Positions 46,201-58,989 are shown, numbered from the stretch's first letter. The stretch is DNA of 64,000 nucleotides from Thalassia testudinum (GCA_037157565.1 JAZHRO010000036.1:138748501-138812500), one strand, 5' to 3'. Program-made: numbers and translations. Notes: generated by a model from the letters alone, not told the origin.

Positions 46201-47228
46201 TGTGTGTGGGTGCGTGTGGTGCACGTGCCCCGATGTGTGTGCGCCTGTGGGCGTGTGAGCGTGGGCCCATGAGCGGGCATGTGCATGTGGACCTGGGAGG
46301 TCGGAGATTGGGCCTGGGAGGCCGGAGACTGTGCTAAATGGAAAATAAACCAAACCTAATACAAACTAGGCTTGGACCCAATATGGTCTAGTCCCACCCT
46401 GAGAGGGGTGCTGTGTATCCCCGACCGATCCAAGCCGCCAACCATAAAACCAAATTTTTGGTTCGATTCATCAATTCAATGCGGCTTAATGGTAGTTCAA
46501 GTGCACAGCTGAAAGTTAAAGGAAAGGAAGGAGAAAAGGAGAAGAGCTCGTAGGGCTGAATAAAAAAAAAACAAAGGAAAGATAAATAGACAGAAAAGAT
46601 GAAAGGTAAAGAAAGAGAAGAAGAGAGGTTAAGAGATGAGCTCGAGACAGAAAGGTAAAGAGAGAAGAGAGACAGAGAGAGAAGGTAGAATGAGAAGAGA
46701 AGAAAGAATGAAGGCCGAAGGTTAAAGAAGAAAGAAAGAATGGAATTTCTTTTTGTAATTTTTACTCTAATACAATTTCTTTTGAGCTTAAATGATGTAA
46801 TAAGGCACATATTCATTTTAATTTCTTTTTCTTGCCTTAATCTCTTGTAAAAAAAAAGAAATTAGTGAAATAAACATGTTTACTTGCTTTTAATAACAAA
46901 TCATATGTGTAAATATGTTTTTCTTATGGAATTTTGCATGTCTTTTAACTAAAAATCTTCTATGTAAGATTCATATTCTTAAAGTAAATTTAATTATAAT
47001 TCTCATTAATTAAGTAGCTTAGGATTTAATGGTGAATTAAGTTAAGTTATGCCTCCTAGTGAACAACCTGGACTCAACCAATTAAAAAGAATTAAAATCT
47101 AAAATGTTAGATTAGCTTGATACTATACTACTCAATTGACATCAATTCAAGTTAACCTAAGTTACTTTCTCTTACACATAATTAAGCCTAATTAACTTAA
47201 TTAGCTATGTTGAGAAAATTGACGAACA
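43225..47228 (+). mobile_element. F: 4.0 kb solo LTR inserted in element 3
   Basis: TG...ACA ends (TGATGAGAAGC... and ...GACGAACA) are flanked by the target duplication GATGT (43220-43224 and 47229-47233). The start resembles the element 1 LTR, and both carry a CCCACATCG block (7190 and 46100) and TAGTCCCT-type phrases. 46190-46270 is GT-rich. There is no primer site, polypurine tract or pol, so it is a solo LTR of a related but larger Athila/Tat-type family. Frames at 45817-45999, 46067-46353 and 46388-46816 are low-complexity and not supported. Confidence 0.82.
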
Positions 47229-47269
47229 GATGTTATATACAGAATGATATTTACATATTTATAAGTGCT

Positions 47270-50200
47270 AAGTTTAATACCTCCAGCTGGACGAAAACTC
47301 AATCATACGTCCTCAAGAAGGTTGATGACTTCATCAGTGAGAGGAGGTTCCTAGGCCATAAATGGCTTGAGTCGCTACCCATTTACCGTGGAAACAAGCC
47401 CAGTTTTTGGGTCCATAATCTAAACTGCCCCATTAGGATAGGGGTGAATCACAATGAAAGGGTCAGTCCACTTGGACTTGAGTTTACCTGCAAAGAATTT
47501 TAGCTTAGAATCGAATCTCCAAACTTGCTAGTTGAGCATGAAAGATTTTCCCCAGATGTGGCGGTCATGAAAGGCCTTCGTCTTATCCTTATATACCTTC
47601 ACATTCTCGTAGGCCTCCCATCGGATCTCTTCTAATTCATTGAGCTGGAGTTTCCTTGTATACCTCCTGCATCGAGGTTAAAATTACACTTTTACACCGC
47701 CCAAAAGGTGCGGGGCTCCAACTTGATCAAAAGGTGACAGACCTTTCCATACACCATGTGGTATGGCAACATTTCCAATGGGGCCTTATACACGGTCTGA
47801 TATGCCCATAATGCATCGATCGGACCAATCCTTCCGGTCAAGTCTAACCATCTTTTGAAGAATGAGTTCAATCTAACGATTAGAAACTTCAGCCTGCCCA
47901 TTGGTCTGCGGATGATACAAGGTGGCAATGCAGTGATGTACTCGATATTTCTTTAATAATGACCAGAAATGCGTATGGATGAAGTGACTTCTCCCACGCT
48001 AATCAAAGCATGAGGGACACCAAATCTCACAAATATGAATTCCTGAACAAAACATATAACAGTTTTATGATCAGCTCACCTCATTGAGATGGCCTCAACC
48101 TACTTCAAGACAATCAACTGCGAGAAGAATGTACTCGAAGCCATGCGAGTTTTGAAATGGGCCCAAAAAATCGATGTCTCATACGTTGAACACTTCTACA
48201 ACCAAGATAAGTTGGAGAGGCATCATGTCTCTCCTGGTCATAGAATCGATCGACTGGCATCGTTTGCAGCACTTGGCAAATTCATGTGTATCTTTAAAAA
48301 TGGTCAACGAAAAGAAACCCAACTGCAGAATCTTTGCAGCTATTTTCCTACCAGAAAAATGACCACCACAGGCATCCCTATGGCAAAAAGATAACATACT
48401 AGAGATTTCAAAGTAGAGGACATGCCTTCTGATTATCTAGTCAGATCCAATACAGAAGAGTAAGGGATCGTCCCAAAAATAGAATTTGGCTTCTGGCACA
48501 AATTTGAGTTTCTGGTCCTTGGATAATCCTGTGGGTATATTGCTTGACACAAGATAGTTCACGATATCCACATACCAAGGAAACTCCAATGAATCCACAT
48601 CCAATAGAGATTCATCTGGAAAATGATCTAAAATAGATGGGGAGTACGAGATGTGGCCTGGGTCAAGCCAAGATAAGTGATCCGCCACTACATTATGCGC
48701 TCCAGCTTTGTCGCAAATTTCAACATCAAATTCCTAAAATAGAAGGATCCATCTAATTAGATGGGTTTGGCTTTCTTCTTTGCCAACAAATGCCGAAGGG
48801 CGGAATGATCAATGAATATAATCACCTTCAATCCAAGAAGAGAAGAACGAAATTTCTCAAACCTAAATACTACAGTTAGCAGTTCCTTTTTAGTAACCGT
48901 GTAATTATGATGAACCTCATTCAGTATCTTGCTAGCGTATGATGAAAGGGTGGCGTTCCCGATGCTAGCCTAGAATAGCTCCGATGAAAAAATCAAAGGC
49001 ATCACACATCATCTCAAAATCGAGAGACCAGTCGAGTGGCTGGAGAATCGGAGAATTAGAAACAACACTTTGTAAGATCTCAAAAGAACTAAGACATGAG
49101 GAATCAAAATTGAATGAGACGTCAGCTACTAGAAGATTCGTCAAAGGACGAGCAATTTTCAAGAAATCTCGGATGAATCTTCTGTAAAATCCAACATAAC
49201 CCAAGAAAGGTCTAATCTGTTTGACCAAGCTTGGTGGAGATAATCAGGAAATAACTTCTGATTTAGCTCGGTCGACCTTGAGTCCATTTGCCGAGATCAT
49301 GTGACCTAGTACTATGTGAGACCTCACCATGAAATGGCTTTTCTCCCATGAAAGTACTATGTTGACATCAATACACCTCCTCAGGATCTTAGTGAGGTTA
49401 TTAAGACAATACTAAAAATCATCTCTGAAAATGGAGAAGTCATCCATAAATACTTCCACGAAATCCCCAATCATATCAGATAATATGGCCATCATGCAAC
49501 GCTGAAAAGTCACAGGTGCGTTGCAGAGGCCAAAGGGAATTTGCTTGAAGGCGAATGTACCAAAGGGACACATGAAAGTCATCTTATCTTGATCTTCTAG
49601 GCTAATCGCAACCTGATTATACCCAGAGTATCCATTCAAAAAGCAGAAAAAGCTTCGCCCAGCTAAACTTTCCAAGATCTGATCAATGAAAGGTAAAGGA
49701 AAATGATCCTTTTTAGTAACCGTGTTTAGCTTCTGATAATCAATGCAGACCTGCCACGAGGTCATGGTGCAAGTTGGGATGGATTTGCCCTTATCATTTT
49801 TAATTACAGTGAGTCCCACCTTTTTGGGCACGATCTGGATAGAACTCACCCATTGGTTGTCAAAAATGGGATATAAAATATTAACGTCCAGCAATTTAAT
49901 GATCTCCTTCTTGACAACCTTCAGCATATTCAGATTTAGTCATCTTTAATGCTGTCAAGAAGGTTTCACCTCCTCATCCGTGTATATATGATGAGTGCAA
50001 TACGAGGGGCGAATACCGTAGAGATCAGCAATACTCCACCCAATAGCAGCCCTATGTGCTTGAAGTACAAAAATCAATTGTTGCTTCTGTTCTTGGGTTA
50101 AGTGAGCACTAATAATGACCGGATATGTCTCACCATCACCTAAGAACACATATTTCAATGAATCAAGTGAGGGCTTCAGTTCAATCACGAGTAGGGAGGG

Positions 50201-51795
50201 AACAGATTAGTGGGTGGAAGGAGAAGAATCAACATCAAAAATCTGATAATCCTAATTCATGTTATCGTCGGCTGATTCTGAACCTGAGAAGAGGTCGATC
50301 CTAATTGCATTAGTGAGGAACCCGTCTGTAGCAATCATGCCATCCTACACTATCAGAGGCAAATCAAGAAGTGACAAATCAAGAGAATCAAAATTTGGAG
50401 TGCTAAGGTCAAAAAGACACCCCAAATAATCAAATCCTTGGGATGAAATGTGCATTATGGTAGTCTCAATCCCATGTGGGTCAACATCCAGAAACCCCGA
50501 CAGTGAAGATGAATGCGACATTGGGTCATTGCAGAGAAGCCCAATGTTTCCACAATAAGCTGAGTTCTCATCTTCACCGTCCTCCTTGATAAAATCACAA
50601 TCAAACTTTCTCAATGCCCCAGAGATATTCAATCTAAGTCTCTCATTCCCTAGGCCAATCTCCATACACTCGGATGCACAATCTATGTCCGCTCAAGCTG
50701 TTGCCAAGAATGGGTAACCCAAAATGATTGGTGCATCGTGGAGATTAGGATGAACCTTCATGTCCATAACGAAAAAGTCTGTTGGAAAGCAGAATCCACG
50801 GTCTTTTACAATAGCATTTTCAACCACCCCCCTCGGCGTTTTTACTGATCAGTCAGCTAACTAGATGGTTACCGAGGCGGACTTTAACTCCCCAAATCAA
50901 AATCAGTCAAATACGGCTGCAGGAGTCAAGTTAATGGACGAACCCAAATCTAGAAGGACCCCGGTCAAATGGAGAATCCTGCAAAAAGCAGGAAATGAGT
51001 GGTGTACCAGGGTCTTTCTTCTTCAGCGATAAGTCAGCTAGAATAACAACGCTAGCCTCTTTCGACAGTACCACCTGTCGTCCTATTTTCTAATGTCGCC
51101 TCAGGATACAATAGTCCTTAAAGAACCTAACGATAGCAGGAATGTGATCAATCACATCAAGGAGTGGAACCTGAATATAACCTCTTTGAACATGGCTTTT
51201 AGGTCCTCATAATTCCACGTTCTCTTTTTCTTCGCTAAATCCCACGTAAGAGCTTCAGGAAAAAGGATGGGAATCTCAGAGTTTATAGGTTGTTTGCCCT
51301 TGTCTATCTTAAGTGGCTCCTAAAAAGATGATGAGCCATCCTGCGGTAGAGGACAAGAAGAATCATGACCCTCCTACCTAAATGGTAGGTCCTGTGTAGT
51401 ATTCTCGCTTCTCAAAGTGACACCCTTTGCATCGACACACTGTCCTGGAGGTGGCGAAGGAGTGGAGGGGTAGAATAGGCTGGGTTCGGCAATAAAGCTA
51501 GTTGACCTTGTGCATAACCAGATGGTGCAAGAGGTTCCTGAAGTACTGCATGCACATGTCCCTGTGGTGCCTGGAACCTAGGCGGTGCACCTGGATTCTA
51601 CACATCCCTTGGGTTCGAGATGGGCTAAGAGGGCAAGGTTCCCTATAATCTATGTTCCTGCAACAATTGGTCCTACCTGTTCTAGATATTATGTATCTGG
51701 TTGACCATGGCTTTCATGATCTTCAAATTATCATGATTCAATTGCCGCACGTATTCTTTTAACTTCTCTTTTAAAGAAGGACTAAGAGCTCCCAT
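47270..51795 (-). pseudogene. pol: Athila-type gag-pol polyprotein remnant of element 3
   Basis: Going down the minus strand: a gag C-terminal stretch (51790-51000); an aspartic protease region with LDLGSSINLTPAAVFD near 50905-50960 and an ILGYPFLATA region near 50690; reverse transcriptase from about 50188 to 49300, with VCIDYQKLN, FPLPFIDQILE, FLNGYSGYNQ, the catalytic FMDD near 49440 and GLCNAP; RNase H (49228-48700); and integrase, with its zinc-binding CHRDACGGHF and KCCKRCQ at 48397-48260, a DALWAYQT region at 47800 and a C-terminal KLKSKWTDPFIV region near 47470. Many stops and small indels are present. Domain order and motifs are those of Athila, and no envelope-like frame is visible. 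The N-terminal gag is lost at 51795. Plus-strand frames here (47207-47503, 48089-48394) are shadows. Confidence 0.88.
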
Positions 51796-53034
51796 CAATC
51801 AAAATAGAGGAACCTTCATGTTGAATGAAACCTTTAAGAAGCTCAATAAATTGAGGAGAGAATCCAAAGCAATCAAGGATTTGGTAAAGGACCTCCCACT
51901 CAACTCTATCATAAGCCTTTTCAAGATCAAGTTAGAGAATGACATTAGATCCAAAAACTTTTCAATCAAATTGTTGGGAGAGCTCAAAGGTAGTGGCAAT
52001 GTGATCAAATATGGATCTTCTCTTAATAAAACTAGCTTGTTCAAGAGAGATAATCTTGGGAAGCACCAAAGCCAAACGATTAGCAAGGATTACAGATGCC
52101 AATTTATAAGAGACATTGTACAAACTAATTGGCCTAAAATTAAAGATATCTCTAACCTCTAGCTTCTTGGGAATGAGGGAAATTAAAGTTGGGTTAAACT
52201 CCCCAAGAGCCTTGTGATTTGTAAAAAAGTAACAAATAGCAGCAACCAAGTCAAATTTAGTAATGTCCCAGCAATTAATAAAGAATTCTACATTGAAACC
52301 ATCTGAACCTGCCATTTTATTGGAGGGCATATGAGAAAGGGCATTGAATATCTCATATTCTAAAGGCGGTTGCATTAAATATAGAGAATCATTTGAGGAA
52401 ATACAAGGGGGGACAACATCGAGGAAATTTCCCAAGGAAGTGGCTCCAACCGTCAAGAGGAAGTTATCAAAATAAGTTGTGGTTGCAGAAGTCATTTCTG
52501 ACCAAGATCCATACCCAATGGAGGAGGTTAACTACACCCTGTTACACTTAGCAAATCACTTTTTAATCGTCGCAAAGAAAAATTGGTTGTTGCCTTCCCC
52601 ATTCTGGATCCATTTGTTTTTAGCTTTTTGGGATAAAAAATCATTAAGTTTGGCAAAGGCATCATCAAGATGGATGCAAACATCCATGAGCTCAACAAAA
52701 ATATCATCATCCCATTAGGATGCAAGTTTACTATCGAGGTCATCATGGAGGACCTCAAGGATCCCAACCAAAGTATTAATATCTCCAAAAGTCAATCTAT
52801 TTCAGGCTTGAAGGACCATTTTCAAAATAGACTACTTATAAAAAATATCAATGGAATCAGAGTTAAGGTCGGTCAGGGGCTAAGTCCAAATATTAGCCAC
52901 CATATCCTTAAAATGTTGATCACGCACCCACATATTCTAGAAACGGAATGGACGTGGCCTATTAAACTGAGAAGGCAACAGCGAAAACACCATAGGAGAA
53001 TGGTTAGAGTTCCGACATGATAAATGTTACGACC
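51796..53034 (-). pseudogene. LINE reverse transcriptase, first half
   Basis: 53034-52500 follows the plant L1 spacer (RPFRF, then MWVRDQHFKDMV, then KKLKTNGSRMGKATTNFF-like phrases in changing frames). 52495-51962 is a clear reverse transcriptase start: MPSNKMAGSDGFNVEFF, ISLIPKK, DIFNFRPISLYNVSYKLASVILANRL and QASFIKRRSIFDHI. 52086-51799 continues in a second frame to the KAYDRVEW-equivalent region and beyond. It is cut at 51796 by element 3. It is dead by frameshift and truncation. Confidence 0.82.
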
Positions 53035-55698
53035 CGATTCCCGAATCCCTACGAGACACGAGAATCGGACCGACTCGACTGATCCCAAGACCCAATCGTC
53101 CAACGAGAAAGTAATCAAAAGAGCAGTAAAATAAACCACATTCATCATGCATATAACTAGCAGTAACAAAAGTACAGCAGTAAAGAAAAGAACTACTACA
53201 GTACACACCATCACAACAGTAGAGAATTTACAGGTACATAAACATGATGCTTACAATAAAAGAGTACAATTGTAACAGAAATTACTCACTACAACAGAAG
53301 AAACGGTACCGTAGGTACAACACAAGTAAAACTACTGGGCTCTACTAGGCCCAACACCCCCTGCAGCCACAGGCTCTAGCTGCTCAACACCTGGTCCTGA
53401 AAAGGTGACAAAGGTGACACGTCAGCGAAATGCTGAGTAGAGTAGCAACCAACTAGCTAAGAAAATAGTAAGGTGGACAAGTAGCTATTATTTTTAATTC
53501 CTTTCTTTATTTTCTATTTACTCATTCTTGAATTATTCCTCAGATCTTTCTCTTGATCTCGAATGTTCCTCGTGGGAACGATCTTGATTACAGTCTTTTC
53601 CGAAAAGTAGAAGTAGCACGTGGTGCTCTCCTGGTCGGGAGAGTCCCTCGTGGTGGTTCTACCCTCAATCAACCACCCCAAGGTCCTTAACAAACGTAAC
53701 GGTGACTACGACACGCACGATAAACGCATGGGTAGCTATCCCGCACTGGCACGCGGTCAGTCGTTTCCGTTAACGAGTGTGCCCCAAAGCACAGCACGGA
53801 ACCAGTATAGGGCAGAGCCCTCTCAGTAACAGGGGTCTAGCCCCTCCACAGTAACCAAACAGGGGACTTGCCCCTCAACAGTCTGCGCACCCTCGCCTGA
53901 CTACCTTGGTTTGCCCAATGGGCCTACCAAGTCGGTGTAGGAAGGCTAGCAGAACCCCGGGACCCGTGGGGTGGCTAGCGCTCTCCCTACACTAGTAGCT
54001 CTCCCCGGTACTATGTATGCGAGGGCCAAAAGTCGGTACAAAGTGGCCAGACCTATCCTCGGGTCCCTGGGGCGACTAGCTCCGCTCTGCACTAAACAAG
54101 GGGACAGTCGCTCTTCTTAGTACTCCGTACTCAAGGGCCAACTCACTTCCCCAATTCCATTCCATTTACCTTTCAGGAGCTCTACTCCTAATTCCCCGTA
54201 AGGTTCATGCTCATATTTCTCTAGCCAAGCCATTTTATGTTTCATCATTTCAGTTTTTATTCCCATATAGTCCGTGGTTCTAATAATTAATATACATCAC
54301 ATACAAGCAGTTGTTATCCAATTACAGGCAATTATCATTTTTCTTTCTACTTTTCCAAGACTGCAATTCATGTATTAACGACATTCGTTTCAGTGTTTCT
54401 GTTCCTAGGATTCATGCCACACCCTAGGATCTATCATTCAATCTAGTTTTCCAGTCCTAGGATTCATGCCATACCCTAGGATCTATCATCCATACCCTAG
54501 GATCTATCATTCAATATAGTTTTCCAGTCCTAGGATTCATGCCATACCTTAGAATCTATTATTTATCTCACAAGTGCATAAATGTTGATAAGTAATTCAA
54601 GGGAGCCACTCTACCCGCAAAATCGGGAGTACTGGGGGCGTGATCGGCAGATCCCCGTGCCTCCGCAACCCCCAGATCCGCAACAGAATGAGGTCCTAAC
54701 ACAAGGAACTACTCAGAACAAGATACAAGTACTTTAAACAAGTAGGGAAACTAATTCTAAGAAGAACGAAATTTTAAATGCGGAAATCGGACTTCGAACG
54801 GATCCTAAATGGGTCAAAAATGACAACTCTGCTCCAAATCAGACGTCTGGAACACCTTCCAGATGTCTTAAATGATGGTTCAGATCATACCTCACTTCTA
54901 CGTTGTTCTTCAAACGTCCAAGATCCCACTGAACCGTCTGGACCAAGTTCCAGACGTCCGACTGTCACTCCGGACGTCTGGAGACTCTCTCCACCGTCTG
55001 GTGCTATGCCCAGACGTCCGATCAGAGTGGGAGGGTGTGTCCTCGCGCCTTCTCGAACGAACCCTGCATGCGTACGCAATCAATCTCAACACGACAAAGA
55101 GGCAGAACCTTTGGCGGAACGGCCTGCATGGTCGTACCTGCAAAAGGAAGAATAAAAGAAATATCGTACCTTTCAGACATCTGGATCTCACTCCAGACGT
55201 CCCCCGCGCCGTCTGGACGTAGGTCCAGACGTCTGATTCTGGAAAAATTTCCTAGAATTAGGACCTCCTCGCCCTTCACCTGTTGCGCACGGGCGCGCCG
55301 CGTCGCACTCGCCTACTGCCTGAGCTGCAGCAACACCTCCCTAGCGCTACGCTCCTGCTGCGCGCACCCTGCAGCAGCAGTTGGCCTCTCTCTCTCACTC
55401 TCACACTAACAGGAAGAAGGAGGAGACGGTGGAGTGGTGGTGAGGGAGAGGGAAGGGAGGAAGAGAGGCTATTTGAAGGCACCGAGGAAGAGAGAGAGGA
55501 AGGAAAAGAAGGTGCCTACAGGATGGGGAGGGAGCAGAGAGAAGAAAAGAGGGCGGCGAGTTCAGTCTGCGCGCGCATGCGCGCAGACTCGCAATCGTAC
55601 GCCGCAAAAATTAATTTCCAGACGTCTGGGAAGGTTTCCAGACATCTGGCCCAACTCCCAGACATCTTAAAAGACGTTTGATGTCGTGGATCTTAACA
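53035..55698 (+). mobile_element. B2: solo LTR of family B inside the LINE
   Basis: 2664 bp, TGTTACGACCCGATTC...CTTAACA, flanked by the target duplication ATAAA (53030-53034 and 55699-55703). It is an inverted copy of B1. It keeps the hairpin at 53626-53643, the minisatellite at 54402-54560 and GACGTC palindromes at 54840-55680 (perfect at 54840, 55226 and 55619). Frames at 54778-55681 are in the LTR and are not genes. Confidence 0.88.
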
Positions 55699-56570
55699 AT
55701 AAATATTTTCTAAAAGGAAGAAGAGATAAGCCTTCCGAATTAAGAAGGATTCGATCAAGCTTCTGGTAAATTCTAGGACTGCCCCTTCTCCCATTGCACC
55801 AAGACAATTGGTTCCCTCCTAGAGGAAGTTCCAAATGAGCGAAGTTGTCAACACAAGAATGGAAGGCAAAAGTTTGAGATTCCCAGAAAGGAAGACCCCT
55901 AATTTTTTCAAAAGCATGAAGAATACAATTAAAGTCACCTCCAATAATCCAAGGACTAGAAATAGAGTAATGTACGCCCTGAAGGTTAGCCCATAACAAA
56001 TTCAAGGTGTCTGTTGCATAAGATGCATTAACCCCAGTAAGGATGACAGCTTTGTTATTAAAAGAGCACTTAATCATCAAGGCTCAAGGCATAGAGTCCA
56101 CAAGAGACAGATTAACAGAATTCTTGCAAAAACACCAGATGTTGCAAGAAGTAGGTTCAGCCAAAACATGGTCGAAGGAGATCGAGTCCTTAATAGAGGT
56201 TTCCAAGGAAGGGTCAACAAAAGGTTCGAAGAGGAATAAAATATCACGGCCATGGTCATAAATCAATGATTTAAGGTGATTCAGCGTAGGGAGATTCAAA
56301 ATACCCCTATAGTTCCAAAAAAGGCCCTTCATCGAGAACGAGACCTAGATACATATTTAGATCAACTTCACATCATCCTACCCAGCCCCATCGAGGAATG
56401 AGCCTCATGGGCTCCTCTAACCCTAAACAGAGAGTATGTCTTATGTGCCAAATCCTTAAGAAATTGAGTTTCAGGAAGATGAAAATCAAAAGACCCTTGA
56501 GAGTCCTCATCCAACCTCCCACCATCTTTATTCCCATCATAGCTCACATGCAAATTATCCTCATTTTGGA
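55699..56570 (-). pseudogene. LINE apurinic-type endonuclease domain
   Basis: The minus-strand frame from 56332 starts with FWNYRGILNLPTLNHLKSLI and DILFLFEPFV, the entry of the plant L1 endonuclease. After a shift, 56080-55704 gives WIIGGDFNCIL, FHSCVDNFAHLELPLGGNQLSW and RIYQKLDRIL, which includes the GDFN and LDR motifs of the active site. It resumes after B2 at 53034. The upstream part (56570-56340) has no clear frame and links to ORF1 across D2. Confidence 0.82.
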
Positions 56571-56575
56571 TCTCC

Positions 56576-58984
56576 TATAACATCCTAAAATCCAGATTTT
56601 GAGTCACTTCAGTGTGATACGGGTCAATTTGAACCCATAAACATGATCGCAGTTCGGTGCTAGTACAACCACCTCTTGAAATTGCCAAAAAATGTGTATT
56701 TGAATCAACCCCTAGCCTAATGTCATCAAAAGGGTGCCATGTCTAGTACCAATGGATTGCTCTCGTCGAAAGCTTTCCAACAATGTTTATTTCGTACGAA
56801 TCCAAGGTGTATAGCTCAAGTTATAACCAAAACAAATTGAAGACTTAAATGTAAGGAGACCCAACCCTAAAGGTATTTTAGATATTTCACTCCAATAATC
56901 ATAAACCTATCCCTAATTTAGGTCTATAAATTGGTACCCTTGGGTCTAAGTTCATTATTAGTCTATAAGCCCTCCAAAACCCAAAGAAAGAGAGAGAGAA
57001 GAAAGGGTTAGATTTTCATTAAGAAAATCTAATTAGGTTTCATAGGGACCCAAGTGCAATTCCAAATTTTACGGGCTTCCCACCGCAAAATTCACATTTC
57101 CTAGTGGTGACAGCGACGACGCACATTAAGTGTGCTACACATGGTGAGGAGAAGAGCGCACATGCACGTTCTCGCGCTAAAGAAGCCTAACGAGAGGCAG
57201 GATTCGTGACACGTGCCGCGAATCGGACGAGCATGACAATGAGGCGCGATCCAGAGGCATGTGTGAGCATGAATCAAAACACGACACAGGTCACGTGTAG
57301 TTCTGCATTGACCGATCTAATTGAAACAGACTGGTTTAGAACCCCCTCGCATTGTTTCAAGTGGTTCAAGGCCTTCCCGACATTTAATTTTGACAAATAA
57401 GGTACCGTTGGAATCGTATCGATGCCTACTATGCATTGATATAGTTTATCTTTATTTTTTAGTATTGTTTCCTTAGTGAAAAATTAGAAACATAATTAGG
57501 TGATTCCAACCCTATTTTTGATCCATGTGGACCAAGCTTACCCTCGGTGCATGCACGGATTTTGAGGTAGGCTTGGAGACTACCCCGAGGTCCTGTACGC
57601 ACAATTCGAAGTCACTGTAACCCTCCAGTAAAATTAGGTAGAATAGCCTGCTCTTTTGTTTCCGTCTAGATTCCGAGTAACTATAAACCCATTTCGCTTG
57701 ATTCTTCATGCCTATTGGTGTGTTTTTCCCTCCTTACTAAGTTTGAAATCATGTAATAGTATAATTTCTACTTTTTGGGTACTTAAAAGTAAATTTACTC
57801 AATATCTAATGGCCATTGAATACGAAGATGTTAAAACGTGACCTTGTTATCTCATGCATAAAACAAACTCCATTTTCCATAAAATAAATTCTATTGTGTT
57901 CATTAAATTTTAAATAGTCTGGGACCTGTGATAAATTAAAAATTATCTGTAAATTGAAAAATTGGAGGCTAACATGAATATCTATTAAATCTGTACTTAG
58001 TGATGTAAACATGTTCGCCTATTTGATTGATGACAATAAAATGTTACAGTTATTTGAAATTAATTTAATAACGACAATTTAATCGGGATTTAAAGAATTG
58101 ATAACTAATTTTAACCTTGCTACTCATCAGATTTGACGGTAACTTTGATCTTTCAACCAATTTTGAGGCTAATTTAGAGAGTTGCTAACCTCCTTTCGAT
58201 TCTTTAGTTAGACTTAACGACCAACTAAGATAGCAAGATGCATTCTCAAGATTTGGAGTGTTACTTTCTCGACCGATGGATGGATCATTGACTATTTGTG
58301 ATTCAAGATACATAACATTTATACTTATTCATGTTACATGACATAACTACCGCCTCTTTCCACAATGACCCGAGAGTGACGAAGTGTGATAACTCGATGG
58401 ATATAAACCATCTTACCAACCAGGATGGTGACTTTTACCAAAGTTACACAAGTACGGATTTTGAATTATACTAATATGAGCAAATTGTATAAAGGAAATT
58501 GGATAAAAAATAAATTGTAAAGAGATGAACGATTGATACAGTGCCATCTTTCTTTTACTTTTGTCATTGTTACTACTTGTTTTAGTTATTATATTCTACT
58601 AATTTTTACTAACGTATTTCTCAAATCTTGTACTCAAGTGTTGCTTAACAATCGAGTGCAGCAACTGCTATTAGTCAATCTTTCATGAAATCGAATCCTA
58701 CTTAAAGAGATGATCCATACTAAACCAATGACTCTTAGTTATTTCCTTTCAATTATTAGATTTTATTTTATCTTTTTGTGACTGCACAAGTACCCTTTTA
58801 CTTTCTACTTATGGTGAATTTTATAATATTATCAGTACTTTATTTATTTTTCATTTAATGCACTATAGATGAATGTTTGATTATTGATATTTTATGACAC
58901 TACGTGTTAGGTAACTACAATCTTATGAATGATTTATGCCGATTGTTTCAAATTTCATCGTTTGAAGGAATTCCAGTTGTCACA
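56576..58984 (+). mobile_element. D2: solo LTR of family D inside the LINE
   Basis: 2409 bp between the target duplications TCTCC (56571-56575 and 58985-58989). The start is TATAACATCCTAAAATCC, an aged TGTAACACCCTAAAATC, and the end is GTTGTCACA. The inner part matches D fragments at 8025-10747 and 16913-17200. There is no internal domain. Frames at 57206-58012 are not supported as genes. Confidence 0.85.
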
Positions 58985-58989
58985 TCTCC

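Larger units (their letters stand above)
25672..51795 (-). mobile_element. Element 3: Athila-type Ty3/gypsy retrotransposon, 5'-truncated, carrying four nested elements
   Basis: Its 3' LTR is spread over 25672-26780, 35657-35715 and 40151-41235, about 2.25 kb in all. Its internal 3' region is 41236-43219 and 47234-47270, and its pol is about 47270-51795. No 5' LTR, primer site or N-terminal gag remains, and LINE sequence starts directly at 51796. The LTR start (TGTTAAATC) and end (...GCGCAATCA), the block order and the polypurine tract resemble those of element 2. Element 3 is therefore an autonomous-type cousin of element 2. Insertions inside it are element 2, A2 (with B1) and F, all with target duplications. 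Confidence 0.78.

Noticed and set aside
46190..46270. GT-rich stretch as Z-DNA or telomere-like repeat
   Set aside because: Irregular GT/GC-rich run in solo LTR F, with no telomere-type unit.
47207..48394. Plus-strand frames in the element 3 pol region
   Set aside because: Antisense shadows of the integrase, whose motifs are clear on the minus strand.
54778..55681. Overlapping frames on both strands in B2
   Set aside because: Same LTR family; high GC alone keeps several frames open.
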